Of a stretch of 64,000 nucleotides of DNA, positions 27,061 to 35,708 are shown one piece after another. A program made the position numbers and the translations under genes. The stretch comes from Terribacillus saccharophilus. GTDB taxonomy: Bacteria; Bacillota; Bacilli; Bacillales; Amphibacillaceae. Positions within the stretch are counted from its first letter, which is position 1. Each line of letters begins with the position of its first letter. The DNA lies in the NCBI GenBank assembly GCA_900110015.1, contig FOCD01000002.1, positions 186,001 through 250,000 on the forward strand. Direction: 5' to 3'. The notes below the pieces were generated by a model. It had not been told where the DNA came from and did not search any database. It saw only the letters and a list, made by a program, of their open reading frames with translations.

Positions 27061-29577
27061 TCACTGACCATGGCAGTTCTTGTATTTCTTACCGCTGCCG
27101 CATGGGCACGGATCATTCCGTCCTATCGTGTCGCCTTTGACGACTGGAGCTTTTTTCTTTTTCTTATCAGCTTCGGTATCATCACCACTGACAGCTTGGA
27201 CACCTTTCGCAACTTGTTCGCGCTGCAGGTTATCACGGATTTCTGCTTTCAGAACATAGCGAGTGACTTCTTCTTTAATAGAAGTGATCATCGCTTCGAA
27301 CATATTGTAGCCTTCCAGCTGGTATTCACGAAGCGGATCGTTTTGACCATAAGCGCGCAAGTGGATACCCTGGCGAAGCTGATCCATCTGGTCGATATGA
27401 TCCATCCATTTCGTATCAACCGTACGAAGCAGGATAACTTTCTCAAACTCACGCATTTGATCGGGAGCCATTTCTTCTTCTTTCTGTTTCAAATGCTCGC
27501 CGATTTTCTTAAGCAGCAATTCTTCGATCTCTTCTTCGTCCTTGTTCTTCAGCTCATCGACTGACAGCTTGTCCTGTGGCAGCAAGTTAGCATGTGCATA
27601 TTCCACCAATGCATCCAACTCCCAAGTCTCATCTGAATCGTCGGCAGTATGCGCCTGGACAACCATATGGACTGTATCCCGGATCATTTCATCTACTATA
27701 GATTTCAGATCTTCACTGTCGATAACCTCAAAGCGCTGTTTGTAAATGATTTCCCGCTGTTCGCGAAGAACATCATCATAAGAAAGAACTGTTTTACGAG
27801 AATCGAAGTTGTTACCTTCTACTCGTTTTTGAGCAGATTCCACAGCACGTGATACCATCTTGCTCTCGATCGGCGTGCTGTCATCCATACCAAGTCGATC
27901 CATCATGCTGCGCATGTTGTCGGAACCGAAGCGGCGCATCAGTTCATCTTCCATAGACAGATAGAACTGTGTCACCCCAGGGTCACCTTGACGTCCAGCA
28001 CGACCGCGAAGCTGGTTATCGATACGACGGGATTCATGACGCTCTGTCCCGATAACAGCAAGACCGCCAAGCTCCAGTACACCTTCACCTAACTTGATGT
28101 CAGTACCACGACCAGCCATGTTCGTTGCGATTGTTACCGCACCTTTTTGACCAGCATCCTCGATGATCTCCGCTTCACGATGGTGGTTTTTCGCATTCAA
28201 TACGTTATGCGGTACACCAGCACGTTTTAGCAGCTTACTGATCAGCTCAGAAGTCTCGACAGCTACTGTACCAACAAGCACAGGCTGACCAGTTTCGTGG
28301 CGGGCTTTGATTTCTTCCACAACCGAACGGAACTTGCCTTCCATCGATTTGAAGATGTAATCAGATTTATCCTGACGTGTGATGTCTCTGTTCGTCGGAA
28401 TCTGAAGCACGTCCATATTGTAAATATTACGGAACTCTTCTTCCTCTGTTTTTGCTGTACCAGTCATACCGGCAAGCTTTTTGTACATACGGAAGTAGTT
28501 CTGGAAAGTGATCGATGCCAGCGTCATGCTTTCATTCTGGATCTGAAGACCTTCCTTCGCCTCAATTGCTTGGTGAAGACCGTCACTATAACGACGTCCC
28601 TTCATCAGACGTCCTGTGAAGCTATCTACAATGATGACTTCTTCGTCTTCTACAACGTAGTCAGTATCGCGCTGCATCGTTACATGGGCTTTTAATGCCT
28701 GATTGATGTGATGCGTGATAGATACGTTCTTCAAATCAAACAAGTTTTCCAGGCCGAAGAATTTCTCCGCCTTGTTGATGCCTTCTTCAGTCAGAAGAAC
28801 AGATTTCGTTTTGATATCGTTCGTATAATCTTCTTCCATCTTCAACACACGCACAAAGGAGTTAGCTTGTGTGTAAAGACTTGCTGATTTCGCGGCTGAA
28901 CCGGAAATGATCAGCGGTGTCCGCGCCTCATCGATCAAGATGGAATCGACCTCATCAATGATGGCAAAATTAAGCGGACGCTGCACCATTTGATTCTTAT
29001 AGAGCACCATGTTATCACGCAAATAGTCAAAGCCAAGCTCGTTGTTCGTGCTGTATGTGATATCAGCGGCATAAGCTTCCTGCTTCTGTTCACGTGTCAT
29101 ACCAGCACCGTTTTGTCCGACAGTCAGACCGAGGAATTCGAATAACGGACGGTTATTCTCTGCATCACGACCAGCAAGATAGTCATTGACTGTAACAACA
29201 TGCACACCTTCGCCAGATAAAGCGTTCAAATAAGCTGGAAGCGTACTTGCAAGTGTTTTACCTTCCCCAGTTTTCATCTCAGCGATGTTACCGCCATGAA
29301 TGGCAATACCGCCTAGCAACTGAACGTGGAAAGGACGCATGCCGAGTACACGATCAGCAGCTTCCCTTACGGTTGCAAATGCTTCTGGCAGCAAGTCATC
29401 CAAAGACTCGCCATCCTGATAGCGCTTTTTGAATTCATTTGTTTTCTCTTTTAATTGTTCATCTGTATATGCTCGAAATTCATCTGCTAATGTTTCTATT
29501 TGTTCGGCTGTTTTCTGGGCACGACTAACTTGCTTTTGCGTACCGTCTCCAAACACCCGTTTAAGTAGTCCACGCAT
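27061..29577 (-). CDS. secA: Preprotein translocase ATPase SecA
   Basis: SecA drives export of unfolded preproteins through SecYEG. The 838-residue protein has Walker [12 protein letters not shown] near residue 100, the [19 protein letters not shown] motif II region, motif [12 protein letters not shown], and a C-terminal zinc motif [17 protein letters not shown] that binds SecB or phospholipid. AGAGGAG precedes the ATG by nine bases. It precedes prfB. A GC-rich hairpin without a U-tract lies between the two genes, so cotranscription is likely. Confidence 0.98.
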   Translation of the reverse strand: MRGLLKRVFGDGTQKQVSRAQKTAEQIETLADEFRAYTDEQLKEKTNEFKKRYQDGESLDDLLPEAFATVREAADRVLGMRPFHVQLLGGIAIHGGNIAEMKTGEGKTLASTLPAYLNALSGEGVHVVTVNDYLAGRDAENNRPLFEFLGLTVGQNGAGMTREQKQEAYAADITYSTNNELGFDYLRDNMVLYKNQMVQRPLNFAIIDEVDSILIDEARTPLIISGSAAKSASLYTQANSFVRVLKMEEDYTNDIKTKSVLLTEEGINKAEKFFGLENLFDLKNVSITHHINQALKAHVTMQRDTDYVVEDEEVIIVDSFTGRLMKGRRYSDGLHQAIEAKEGLQIQNESMTLASITFQNYFRMYKKLAGMTGTAKTEEEEFRNIYNMDVLQIPTNRDITRQDKSDYIFKSMEGKFRSVVEEIKARHETGQPVLVGTVAVETSELISKLLKRAGVPHNVLNAKNHHREAEIIEDAGQKGAVTIATNMAGRGTDIKLGEGVLELGGLAVIGTERHESRRIDNQLRGRAGRQGDPGVTQFYLSMEDELMRRFGSDNMRSMMDRLGMDDSTPIESKMVSRAVESAQKRVEGNNFDSRKTVLSYDDVLREQREIIYKQRFEVIDSEDLKSIVDEMIRDTVHMVVQAHTADDSDETWELDALVEYAHANLLPQDKLSVDELKNKDEEEIEELLLKKIGEHLKQKEEEMAPDQMREFEKVILLRTVDTKWMDHIDQMDQLRQGIHLRAYGQNDPLREYQLEGYNMFEAMITSIKEEVTRYVLKAEIRDNLQREQVAKGVQAVSGDDTEADKKKKKAPVVKGDTIGRNDPCPCGSGKKYKNCHGQ

Positions 29578-29621
29578 AATAACGCTCCTCTTTTAAATCA
29601 AAAAAGTATAGTCCAAAAATA

Positions 29622-29650
29622 ATAATAACACTGAGTTTAGCGGTTTACAA
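29622..29650 (-). promoter_or_regulatory. SigA promoter of secA
   Basis: TTGTAA (29645-29650), a 17-bp spacer and TATTAT (29622-29627) on the minus strand, 45 bases before the secA ATG and just after a strong terminator. Confidence 0.5.
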
Positions 29651-29677
29651 GAAAGGGAAACCAGCTCCTTCCAAAAA

Positions 29678-29714
29678 CAAAAAAACAGCGGCGCCCAGTC
29701 CCGGGACGCCGCTT
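29678..29714 (-). terminator. Strong terminator upstream of secA
   Basis: AGCGGCG and CGCCGCT plus two inner GC pairs form the stem, followed on the minus strand by GTTTTTTTG. It would end any transcript coming from the small ORF or from hpf. Confidence 0.88.
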
Positions 29715-29865
29715 AACATGGAAGGAGTGCCATGTCAGACATTCGCAATATTGTAATCGCTACTCCAGCCGCATGATTGCCACCATCAGTAGGAATGCGC
29801 AGCCCCAAGGGAGGAGGCTGCGATCATCCAGGTGGAGTCTTGCGGGGGAAAAGGAAGACCGCCCC

Positions 29866-30066
29866 TCAGAAGACACGTGATCTGGAGGACAGATCCCGCT
29901 GCATTTGTTCGATACACCAGCGTTCGAGCTGCTCTTGCTTCCATTGAAGTTCCGCCAGCCTTCGATTGGTCGCTGCGATGATCTCGAGCAGCTGCGTGAT
30001 CGTATGCTCATGCTGTGTGAGTTGGGAATGGGAGACTCGTTGGACAGCACAATCTGATTCTCTGAT
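29866..30066 (-). CDS. Small amphipathic-helix protein without NTG start (AUC?)
   Basis: I do not recognise this 66-codon frame. It has a perfect AAGGAGG (30075-30081) with ideal eight-base spacing to an ATC codon at 30064-30066, but no ATG, GTG or TTG in range; an in-frame TAA blocks any upstream start. The predicted product is strongly helical and polar (for example ATNRRLAELQWKQEQLERW) and looks like real protein. It is followed by a structured stretch and a strong terminator. Possibilities are an AUC-initiated gene, a CTG start two bases from the ribosome site, or a recently silenced gene. Confidence 0.45.
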   Translation of the reverse strand: MRESDCAVQRVSHSQLTQHEHTITQLLEIIAATNRRLAELQWKQEQLERWCIEQMQRDLSSRSRVF

Positions 30067-30098
30067 GGTCAGTACCTCCTTTTGTTGTAGCTGATTTA

Positions 30099-30107
30099 TT
30101 TATATCA
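30099..30107 (-). promoter_or_regulatory. Extended -10 promoter before the small ORF
   Basis: TGATATAAA on the minus strand lies 33 bases before the ATC codon. An inverted repeat CGTTTT-CGT-AAAACG lies about 25 bases further upstream, possibly a regulator site. Confidence 0.4.
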
Positions 30108-30260
30108 TGGTACTTTTGAAAGGAAAAACGACCGTTTTCGTAAAACGACTAAGGACTTTCTCCATAAAACACAAGAATTCGCCATCATCCGACAGCTTTC
30201 ATCTCGATTTATAAGTAATTTTGAGATATTCCATCTGCGTTTTTGCAAAACGAACCAAAT

Positions 30261-30291
30261 TATAAAAGGCAGACGCAAAAGCGTCTGCCCC
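30261..30291 (-). terminator. Terminator after hpf
   Basis: GGCAGACGC and GCGTCTGCC form a perfect nine-bp stem with an AAAA/TTTT loop; the minus strand continues TTTTATAATTT. Confidence 0.88.
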
Positions 30292-30304
30292 GTTCAATTT
30301 CTTT

Positions 30305-30877
30305 TTAATTAGGCTCAATAAGCCCATATTTTCCATCTCTGCGCTTGTAGACTACATTTGTGTCTCCACTTACAGAGTTTGTATATACGAAGAAGCTGTG
30401 ACCCAGCATATCCATCTGCAGAATCGCTTCCTCGGAATCCATCGGTTTCAAGTCAAAACGCTTGTTTCGTACAATCTCGAACGGACTCAGATCTTCCTCT
30501 TCCTCCGTCGCGACGACAGCACTTGCTGCACTTTCATTCTCCATTGCAGCGAATGCATGCTTCGGTGCATCTCCGCTTTGACGGGAGCGTCGGTTCACTT
30601 TCGTCTTATGCTTCTTGACCTGACGTTCCAGCTTGGTGACAACCAGATCGATTGCAGCATATAGATCGTCATGACTTTCCTCTGCACGCAATAACAGATT
30701 CTTCATCGGAATCGTCACTTCAATCTTCGACTCATTGTTATGCACACTCAAGTTTACGTGAGCCTCGGAATCTACCGGGGAATCAAAATATCTCTCCAGT
30801 TTGCCTACCTTCTTCTCGATGTAGTCCTTGATTGCTTCTGTAGTCTCGACATTCTCGCCACGAATATTGTACTTCAT
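30305..30877 (-). CDS. hpf: Ribosome hibernation promoting factor, long form
   Basis: Long HPF binds the 30S decoding region and dimerises ribosomes into inactive 100S particles in stationary phase or stress. The 190-residue protein has an N-terminal S30AE domain (about residues 1-100, starting KYNIRGENVETTEAIKDYI), a charged linker, and the C-terminal dimerisation domain (about 130-190, with FDLKPMDSEEAILQMDMLGH). AAAGGAGG lies eight bases before the ATG. A SigB-like promoter precedes it, in accord with general stress control of B. subtilis yvyD. It is monocistronic. Confidence 0.95.
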   Translation of the reverse strand: MKYNIRGENVETTEAIKDYIEKKVGKLERYFDSPVDSEAHVNLSVHNNESKIEVTIPMKNLLLRAEESHDDLYAAIDLVVTKLERQVKKHKTKVNRRSRQSGDAPKHAFAAMENESAASAVVATEEEEDLSPFEIVRNKRFDLKPMDSEEAILQMDMLGHSFFVYTNSVSGDTNVVYKRRDGKYGLIEPN

Positions 30878-30918
30878 AACAAGTGTCCTCCTTTCATCCT
30901 TATGAGGATACTTTCTAC

Positions 30919-30944
30919 ATTCCCTTTACAATACCTTCATAAAC
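30919..30944 (-). promoter_or_regulatory. SigB-type promoter of hpf
   Basis: GTTTAT (30939-30944), a 14-bp spacer and GGGAAT (30919-30924) on the minus strand are close to the SigB consensus GTTTAA-N12-15-GGGTAT. B. subtilis yvyD is a known SigB target. Confidence 0.6.
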
Positions 30945-31013
30945 TAGAAAAAGACTCAGAAAAATAAGAAGTTTAATCGAAGTTTGTCACGATTTGGTCA
31001 TCAAAACTTTACA

Positions 31014-31053
31014 TAAGAAAAGCACCTGAACCAGAATCGGTTCAAGTGCTTCT
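31014..31053 (-). terminator. Terminator after fliT
   Basis: AAGCACTTGAACC pairs with GGTTCAGGTGCTT on the minus strand, followed by TTCTTATG; it closes the flaG-fliD-fliS-fliT operon. Confidence 0.85.
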
Positions 31054-31406
31054 TATTTCCGTTTATCTAGGAATCTCCCATCAAGTGTCTGCATACTAGC
31101 ATACGGGTTTATATATTTCTTACCCGACTGCTTCTGTTTCTTAATAGTGCGTATATCAACCTTTAATTGATCGAAAATATGCTGGACTTTCTTGCTGATT
31201 CGTTTATTCATCGGCAGAAGCTCTTTGCCCAAATTATTTTCCTCAGTTGTAAAAGGCGGCTTCAGCTCTTCCATCTGACTTGAGCGGACTTCGAGAAGTG
31301 CTGTAAGAGATTGGACGACTTCTTCCCGGTTCTCTGAAGTTACTGGCTGGCTGACAAGCGTATCCAGTTGGGCGGTCGTATCATACAGCGCCTGAACTCT
31401 GTTCAT
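31053..31406 (-). CDS. fliT: Flagellar chaperone FliT
   Basis: The 117-residue, mostly helical, acidic-basic protein occupies the FliT position after fliS. FliT chaperones the cap protein FliD before export. Sequence conservation in the family is low, so the call rests on size, helical pattern and position. The frame is open 20 codons further upstream, but ATG 31406 overlaps the fliS stop as TAATG and has AGGAG ten bases upstream, which indicates translational coupling. Confidence 0.75.
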   Translation of the reverse strand: MNRVQALYDTTAQLDTLVSQPVTSENREEVVQSLTALLEVRSSQMEELKPPFTTEENNLGKELLPMNKRISKKVQHIFDQLKVDIRTIKKQKQSGKKYINPYASMQTLDGRFLDKRK

Positions 31407-31804
31407 TAGACAGTTGCTCCTGTGCCAAATTGCTGTTTGCGCGTCTGCTTCACGACTTCTTTCCATGTGTCGCGGAAATCAGTAATAAGATCCAATGCGC
31501 TCTTTAGAGCTTGCTGATCATTATGCGTATTTGCTTGGATAAGCTGCTGATTAATGAAATCATACAAAGGCATGATCTCCTTTGTGATTGGCACTTCAGG
31601 ATCTAGTGTAATCATCAGCTCACGTACGATGTTTTGTGCTTTCTGGATATTTGTGTTTTTTGATTCAATATCCTTCTTTTCAATTGCCTGCTGGGCAAAC
31701 TTGATGAATTTGATACAGCCGTTATACAGCATGAGCGTTAGCTCACCTGGGGAAGCAGTTTGAACAGAATTTTGCTGATACGCCTGGTAGTTTTGTACAG
31801 ACAT
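31406..31804 (-). CDS. fliS: Flagellin export chaperone FliS
   Basis: FliS binds the C-terminus of flagellin in the cytoplasm, prevents premature polymerisation, and in Bacillus helps FliW release. The 132-residue protein has the family start YQAYQQNSVQTASPGELTLM and LYNGCIKFIKFA. AGGAG precedes the ATG at 31804. It lies 22 bases after fliD and is coupled to fliT. Confidence 0.95.
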   Translation of the reverse strand: MSVQNYQAYQQNSVQTASPGELTLMLYNGCIKFIKFAQQAIEKKDIESKNTNIQKAQNIVRELMITLDPEVPITKEIMPLYDFINQQLIQANTHNDQQALKSALDLITDFRDTWKEVVKQTRKQQFGTGATV

Positions 31805-31826
31805 GTTTGTATTACTCCTTTAGCGC

Positions 31827-33314
31827 TTATCCTCCAAAGCTGGAAGTCAGATAAGCGGATTGTTGGTTCATTTGGCTGATGGCTTGTTCCATGGCTGAGA
31901 ATTGGCGCCAGTAGCGATCTTCTGTTTGAGTAAGATAGTCTTGGAAGTCATCAATGCGCTTTTGAACGTCATCCAACCTTTTACCGATGGTGAACTGATC
32001 GTTAGTGTATGTCGATTTGCCAGCCTTTTTATAGATATTATCCATCGTCGAATCTATTGTTTTCTCTAAACGCTGCAAAATCCCTTGGCTTTCACCTTCA
32101 GCACTGTTTGAGAATAACTTGTAAACTCCATCTGGATTTTCTCTTAAGGCATTTTTTAATTGTGTCTCATCTATAACAAGCTTACCGTTTTCAAGATAGT
32201 CATTGGAAGTGGTAATCCCTATTTGTGCTAATTGTGTATATTCTCCGCCTGTTGCTACATTACTGTACCAAGCATTTCTCATTGAAAAAAGACTGTTCTG
32301 GAGAACAGAATCCCCTTTCAGCATTCCACTCTTCGCTTTTTCTTCCCAAAGTTTGATTTCATCTTCTGACATTTCTTTCTTCTGATCGTCAGTTAGAGGA
32401 GGATAGTCTCTATATACCTTCTCATCCAGTCGGCCGTTTACATCTTCTATAATCTCGTTATATTTATCAACGAATTCTTTAATCTTGTTGTAGGCAGCGT
32501 CAACGTCATTGTTGACCGAAATACGTACTGGGCCGCTAGTTTCTTCTACAAAGTTGAATGTAACGCCACCTAGTGTATAGCTGTTTTTAGAGGTCTCAAC
32601 ATCTAACACGCCATTATACTTTATCTTTGCATTTTGACCGCCTGTTTCTGTACCCATTTTAAGGAAATCGGTAAAGAAAGCATTATTTGCACCAAAATCC
32701 ATTTCTGGGTTTTCTTTATTGAGATCACCGGTGTACTTCTTTTCCATAACTACTTTACCAGTTTGCGTATCATAAGAAGCACGGACACCTGCATTAGAAT
32801 TTGTAATGTCTTTTAGAATAGTATTCAAGCTATCGGTAGCGTTAAAGGTTTTATTGTAGGCTATTTCTTTTCCATTTTGATCGTAAGTTGTAAAAGAAAC
32901 GGTAAATTGTTCACCTAGAGGTTCATCTGGGTTGAAACTTTCTCCCCCGACTCTCTCTGTGCTCACATTTATTGCAGCTGTAGCAACCTGTGTAACTTCG
33001 ATACTATAAGAACCATTGGATGCCGATGAATCAGCTGTTGCTGTTACAGCACTACTTGATGAAGTTGTAGTCTTCTGATTATAAGTAGTAGAAAGCTTCA
33101 TGTTGGTCAACATATCATCAAAGCTTTTCAGAGAAGTATTCACTTCGCGATACGAATCCTGCTGCCATGTCAGTTTCGTCTGTTCCTGTTGCATTTTATA
33201 TAATTTCTGTTTTTCAGCATTCATCAATTGCTCTACAAGGGAATCTGTATCAATCCCAGAAGCTAGTCCACCTACACGCATGGAATTGCTGCTAGAGGAA
33301 ATACTGTCTACCAT
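31827..33314 (-). CDS. fliD: Flagellar hook-associated protein 2 (filament cap) FliD
   Basis: FliD forms the filament-tip cap under which flagellin assembles. The 495-residue protein has the N-terminal FliD_N region (RVGGLASGIDTDSLVEQLM, about 11-29), a serine/threonine-rich start of the outer domain, and a C-terminal coiled coil ending QMNQQSAYLTSSFGG. AAGGAG lies eight bases before the ATG. It is the second gene of the flaG operon. Confidence 0.95.
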   Translation of the reverse strand: MVDSISSSSNSMRVGGLASGIDTDSLVEQLMNAEKQKLYKMQQEQTKLTWQQDSYREVNTSLKSFDDMLTNMKLSTTYNQKTTTSSSSAVTATADSSASNGSYSIEVTQVATAAINVSTERVGGESFNPDEPLGEQFTVSFTTYDQNGKEIAYNKTFNATDSLNTILKDITNSNAGVRASYDTQTGKVVMEKKYTGDLNKENPEMDFGANNAFFTDFLKMGTETGGQNAKIKYNGVLDVETSKNSYTLGGVTFNFVEETSGPVRISVNNDVDAAYNKIKEFVDKYNEIIEDVNGRLDEKVYRDYPPLTDDQKKEMSEDEIKLWEEKAKSGMLKGDSVLQNSLFSMRNAWYSNVATGGEYTQLAQIGITTSNDYLENGKLVIDETQLKNALRENPDGVYKLFSNSAEGESQGILQRLEKTIDSTMDNIYKKAGKSTYTNDQFTIGKRLDDVQKRIDDFQDYLTQTEDRYWRQFSAMEQAISQMNQQSAYLTSSFGG

Positions 33315-33328
33315 ATAATCACCGCTCC

Positions 33329-33682
33329 TTATATTTTCTTGTCAACGAGAAGCCCCATGAATTCTGCCATTTTGGCATAGCCGTCCAATAGCTTCTTTGG
33401 TGGAATTTCTTTAATGACTTCCTGTGTATCGGAATCAACTACTGTCACAAAATATCGATCCAATTCTTCATGGAGTTCGAATTTCATATTCGTATGAGTT
33501 GGTTCCAAAAACTGATTCATGGTTTCTATCACTTTCTCAATATCGGATTTGTCAAAATCGATATATGGTTTGGATCCGTTTGAAGCGGTTTCCTGTTTAT
33601 GTACTGCTTCGTTCACTACGGGGCGATTTTCTCCCGTTGGTTGTGTGACATGCTGTGAAGCGGAAGATAATCTATCAATCAT
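33329..33682 (-). CDS. flaG: FlaG family protein (YvyC-like)
   Basis: FlaG-family proteins are small flagellar accessory proteins of uncertain function, often affecting filament length. The 117-residue product has a disordered N-terminal half and the conserved C-terminal domain with LDRYFVTVVDSDTQEVIKEI and PPKKLLDGYAKMAEFMGLLV. AAGGAG ten bases before ATG 33682 sets the start; the longer frame upstream would run through the promoter. It leads flaG-fliD-fliS-fliT. Confidence 0.85.
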   Translation of the reverse strand: MIDRLSSASQHVTQPTGENRPVVNEAVHKQETASNGSKPYIDFDKSDIEKVIETMNQFLEPTHTNMKFELHEELDRYFVTVVDSDTQEVIKEIPPKKLLDGYAKMAEFMGLLVDKKI

Positions 33683-33716
33683 CGAAGGCCAACTCCTTGG
33701 ACATGTGTTTCTCTTT

Positions 33717-33724
33717 ATATCGGC
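33717..33724 (-). promoter_or_regulatory. SigD promoter (-10) of flaG-fliDST
   Basis: GCCGATAT on the minus strand is a perfect SigD -10 element, 35 bases before the flaG ATG. At the expected 15-bp distance the -35 is TTCA rather than TAAA, so it is a weak upstream match. Confidence 0.65.
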
Positions 33725-33764
33725 AGGATATGCAGGATATGAAGAGAAAAACGATAAAAAAGCA

Positions 33765-33797
33765 CAAAGAAAAACGAGCACTGCAATTGTGCCCGTC
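33765..33797 (-). terminator. Terminator after the SDR gene
   Basis: ACGGGCAC pairs with GTGCTCGT on the minus strand, followed by TTTTTCTTTG, ten bases after the SDR stop codon. Confidence 0.8.
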
Positions 33798-33807
33798 CAA
33801 ACAAATA

Positions 33808-34575
33808 TTAATTGTAAACAATACCACCATCAATCAGAATCGCTTGACCAGTCATATAGTCAGCGTCTTCAGAAGCAAGATAGGAAACGAACTTGGCAAC
33901 ATCCTCAGGTTCCTCACTGCGGCCAAGGGCAATATCATTCGTAAACTTCTCAAATGCCTGCCCTTTTTCGAGTCCCATGTAATCTACCATTTTGTCATCG
34001 ATACGTTCCCACATGCTAGTGCCGACGACTCCTGGGCAGTAAGCATTAACTGTAATTTTATCCTGTGCCAATTCCTGAGCAGCAACTTGTGTCAAACCGC
34101 GTACGGCGAATTTAGTAGCTGAATATGCACCAAGCAGGCTGAATCCTTTATGACCGGCAATGGAACAAGCATTGACGATTTTCCCGCCGCCCTGTTTCTT
34201 CATCTGTTCAGCAGCTGCCTGCATACCGAATACTGTACCATTCACGTTGATGCTGAATATTTTATTCAGATCATCTTCGTTCACTTCTAAGATTGGAGCA
34301 ACTTGGTCTACACCTGCATTATTGACGAACACATCAACAGAACCAAATGCTTCTGTTGCCTTCTCCACAAGCTGGAACATATCGTCGCGTTTGCTTACAT
34401 TGGCTGGAATACTGATTGCTTCAATTCCGTTATCTTTCAATTCCTGTGCTGTCTCAGAAGCTTTGTCTTCCTGCAAATCACTAATAACAATTTTAAAGCC
34501 ATCGTTCCCAAGCCGAGTTGCAATTGCTTTCCCAATGCCTTGTGCAGATCCTGTGATTACTGCTGTTTTTGCCAT
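33808..34575 (-). CDS. SDR oxidoreductase, probable acetoin/diacetyl reductase
   Basis: This 255-residue classical short-chain dehydrogenase has the NAD(P) motif TGSAQGIG (8-15), NNAG, the catalytic serine in [10 protein letters not shown] and the YSATK pair. The tail with [11 protein letters not shown] and the C-terminus [14 protein letters not shown] is typical of (S)-acetoin-forming diacetyl reductase / butanediol dehydrogenase (BudC/ButA type). A different alcohol substrate cannot be excluded. AAGGAG lies about nine bases before the ATG. It stands inside the flagellar cluster, 84 bases after an RsbR paralogue, and may share its transcript. Confidence 0.8.
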   Translation of the reverse strand: MAKTAVITGSAQGIGKAIATRLGNDGFKIVISDLQEDKASETAQELKDNGIEAISIPANVSKRDDMFQLVEKATEAFGSVDVFVNNAGVDQVAPILEVNEDDLNKIFSINVNGTVFGMQAAAEQMKKQGGGKIVNACSIAGHKGFSLLGAYSATKFAVRGLTQVAAQELAQDKITVNAYCPGVVGTSMWERIDDKMVDYMGLEKGQAFEKFTNDIALGRSEEPEDVAKFVSYLASEDADYMTGQAILIDGGIVYN

Positions 34576-34659
34576 TTCTACCAGCTCCTTTTTAACTAAT
34601 CACTAGTCTTTTTCCACTAGTAGAAAAGGATGAAACGTCGAAATGTAAGCAGTTTCACA

Positions 34660-35505
34660 TTATTTGATAGAAATGCGATTGCTTGTACGGATTGCCTGCG
34701 TTAATGTTGCCGTTGTTTTGGCGTTAAAGCTTACACCGAGCTGAACCGCAGTCTGTGCGATTTCCGGACGCATTCCAGAAATCACTGTTTCCACACCTAC
34801 TAGTTTTAATGCATCAACTAAATAGAAGATTTGCTGAGCTACCATTGTATCGATGATTATCACTCCGGAAAGATCAATAAATAACAAATCAACATCCTGT
34901 TCCGTACATTCACGTAGTGTGTTTTCTAAAATAAGCTTTGCACGATTCGTATCAATGTCACCAACCAGCGGCAATAGAGCTGTTGTATCATTCAATAAAA
35001 TAACAGGTGAGCTAAGTTCATTAATCATTTCTTGCTGCGCTTGCAATTTACGATTTGAATAATGGTGCATCTCTTCTGTAAATTTCAGAATAACATCATC
35101 AAAAGCTTTAATGATTTCGCGATTCCAAAGCTCAAACATATCTTGATCAACAGTAGCCCTGTTTAAATTATAGAATTCACGAATCAGATCTAAATGCTGA
35201 CCACGAGTAATCATGAACTCCCGGATAATCTGATGAGTTGGTGTACTCAAATGATTCTCATCACGAGCTGTTGCCACAATCCATTCCTGAAAATCTTTTT
35301 CGAAAGCCTCTTTATCTTCTATAAAGATTCGGAAGAAATGAAGATGAAATTCGTAGTTTTGTAATTTGAGGTTATGTATGGTTTCTGGATCGGTAGAAGC
35401 ATAAACGCCTGAACTATTTGTTTTGTCCAGCTGTTCATACCAATTTTCATTTAGGTCTTTTGCCTTTTGTTCTAAAAACAAATACAAGTCTTTATTCCTA
35501 TGCAT
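34660..35505 (-). CDS. RsbR-type STAS co-antagonist
   Basis: The 281-residue protein has an RsbR_N-like helical globin-type N-terminal domain (about 1-155) and a C-terminal STAS domain (about 160-275). The STAS domain keeps the phosphorylatable threonine in IIDTMVAQQIF, as in stressosome RsbR proteins, which are phosphorylated by RsbT. It therefore probably belongs to the stressosome that controls SigB. GGAGGAG precedes the ATG. SigB-like and SigA-like promoters lie upstream. Which RsbR paralogue it is cannot be told. Confidence 0.85.
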   Translation of the reverse strand: MHRNKDLYLFLEQKAKDLNENWYEQLDKTNSSGVYASTDPETIHNLKLQNYEFHLHFFRIFIEDKEAFEKDFQEWIVATARDENHLSTPTHQIIREFMITRGQHLDLIREFYNLNRATVDQDMFELWNREIIKAFDDVILKFTEEMHHYSNRKLQAQQEMINELSSPVILLNDTTALLPLVGDIDTNRAKLILENTLRECTEQDVDLLFIDLSGVIIIDTMVAQQIFYLVDALKLVGVETVISGMRPEIAQTAVQLGVSFNAKTTATLTQAIRTSNRISIK

Positions 35506-35548
35506 TTTACTGCTCCTCCTAGGGGTTCAATTAACATCTTCATATATA

Positions 35549-35664
35549 AATATAAGTAATTTCAGCTTTTTTGTAAATTTTTAAGAGATTTTCTGAATTC
35601 TATTTATCACTCCTGACTTGGGAGAATTTCCCCACTCTATACCCACTTTATTTTCACTTAAAAC
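35549..35664 (-). promoter_or_regulatory. Tandem SigB- and SigA-type promoters of the RsbR paralogue
   Basis: GTTTTA (35659-35664), 14 bp, GGGTAT (35639-35644) match SigB with a perfect -10. Downstream TTTACA (35572-35577), 17 bp, TATATT (35549-35554) match SigA. Both face the rsbR-like gene on the minus strand. Confidence 0.6.
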
Positions 35665-35678
35665 CTCTTTTTTCAAAA

Positions 35679-35708
35679 ATAAAAAACCGTCATATAGAAT
35701 GACGGTTA
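35679..35708 (-). terminator. Terminator after the transferase gene
   Basis: AACCGTCA and TGACGGTT form the stem on the minus strand, followed by TTTTTTATTTTTG; it overlaps the last codon region of the gene. Confidence 0.85.

Noticed and set aside
29760-30050. A 96-codon minus-strand ORF starting MLSNESPIPNSHS between secA and hpf.
   Set aside because: It has no ribosome site and low-complexity, Ser/Arg-rich translation; another frame of the same strand has the perfect AAGGAGG and a much more protein-like product, so this one is a shadow.
34580-34660. Inverted TGAAAC / GTTTCA pair upstream of the SDR gene as an ECF or SigB promoter.
   Set aside because: Spacing to a CGTA- or GGGTAT-like -10 is wrong (14 bp) or the -10 match is poor.
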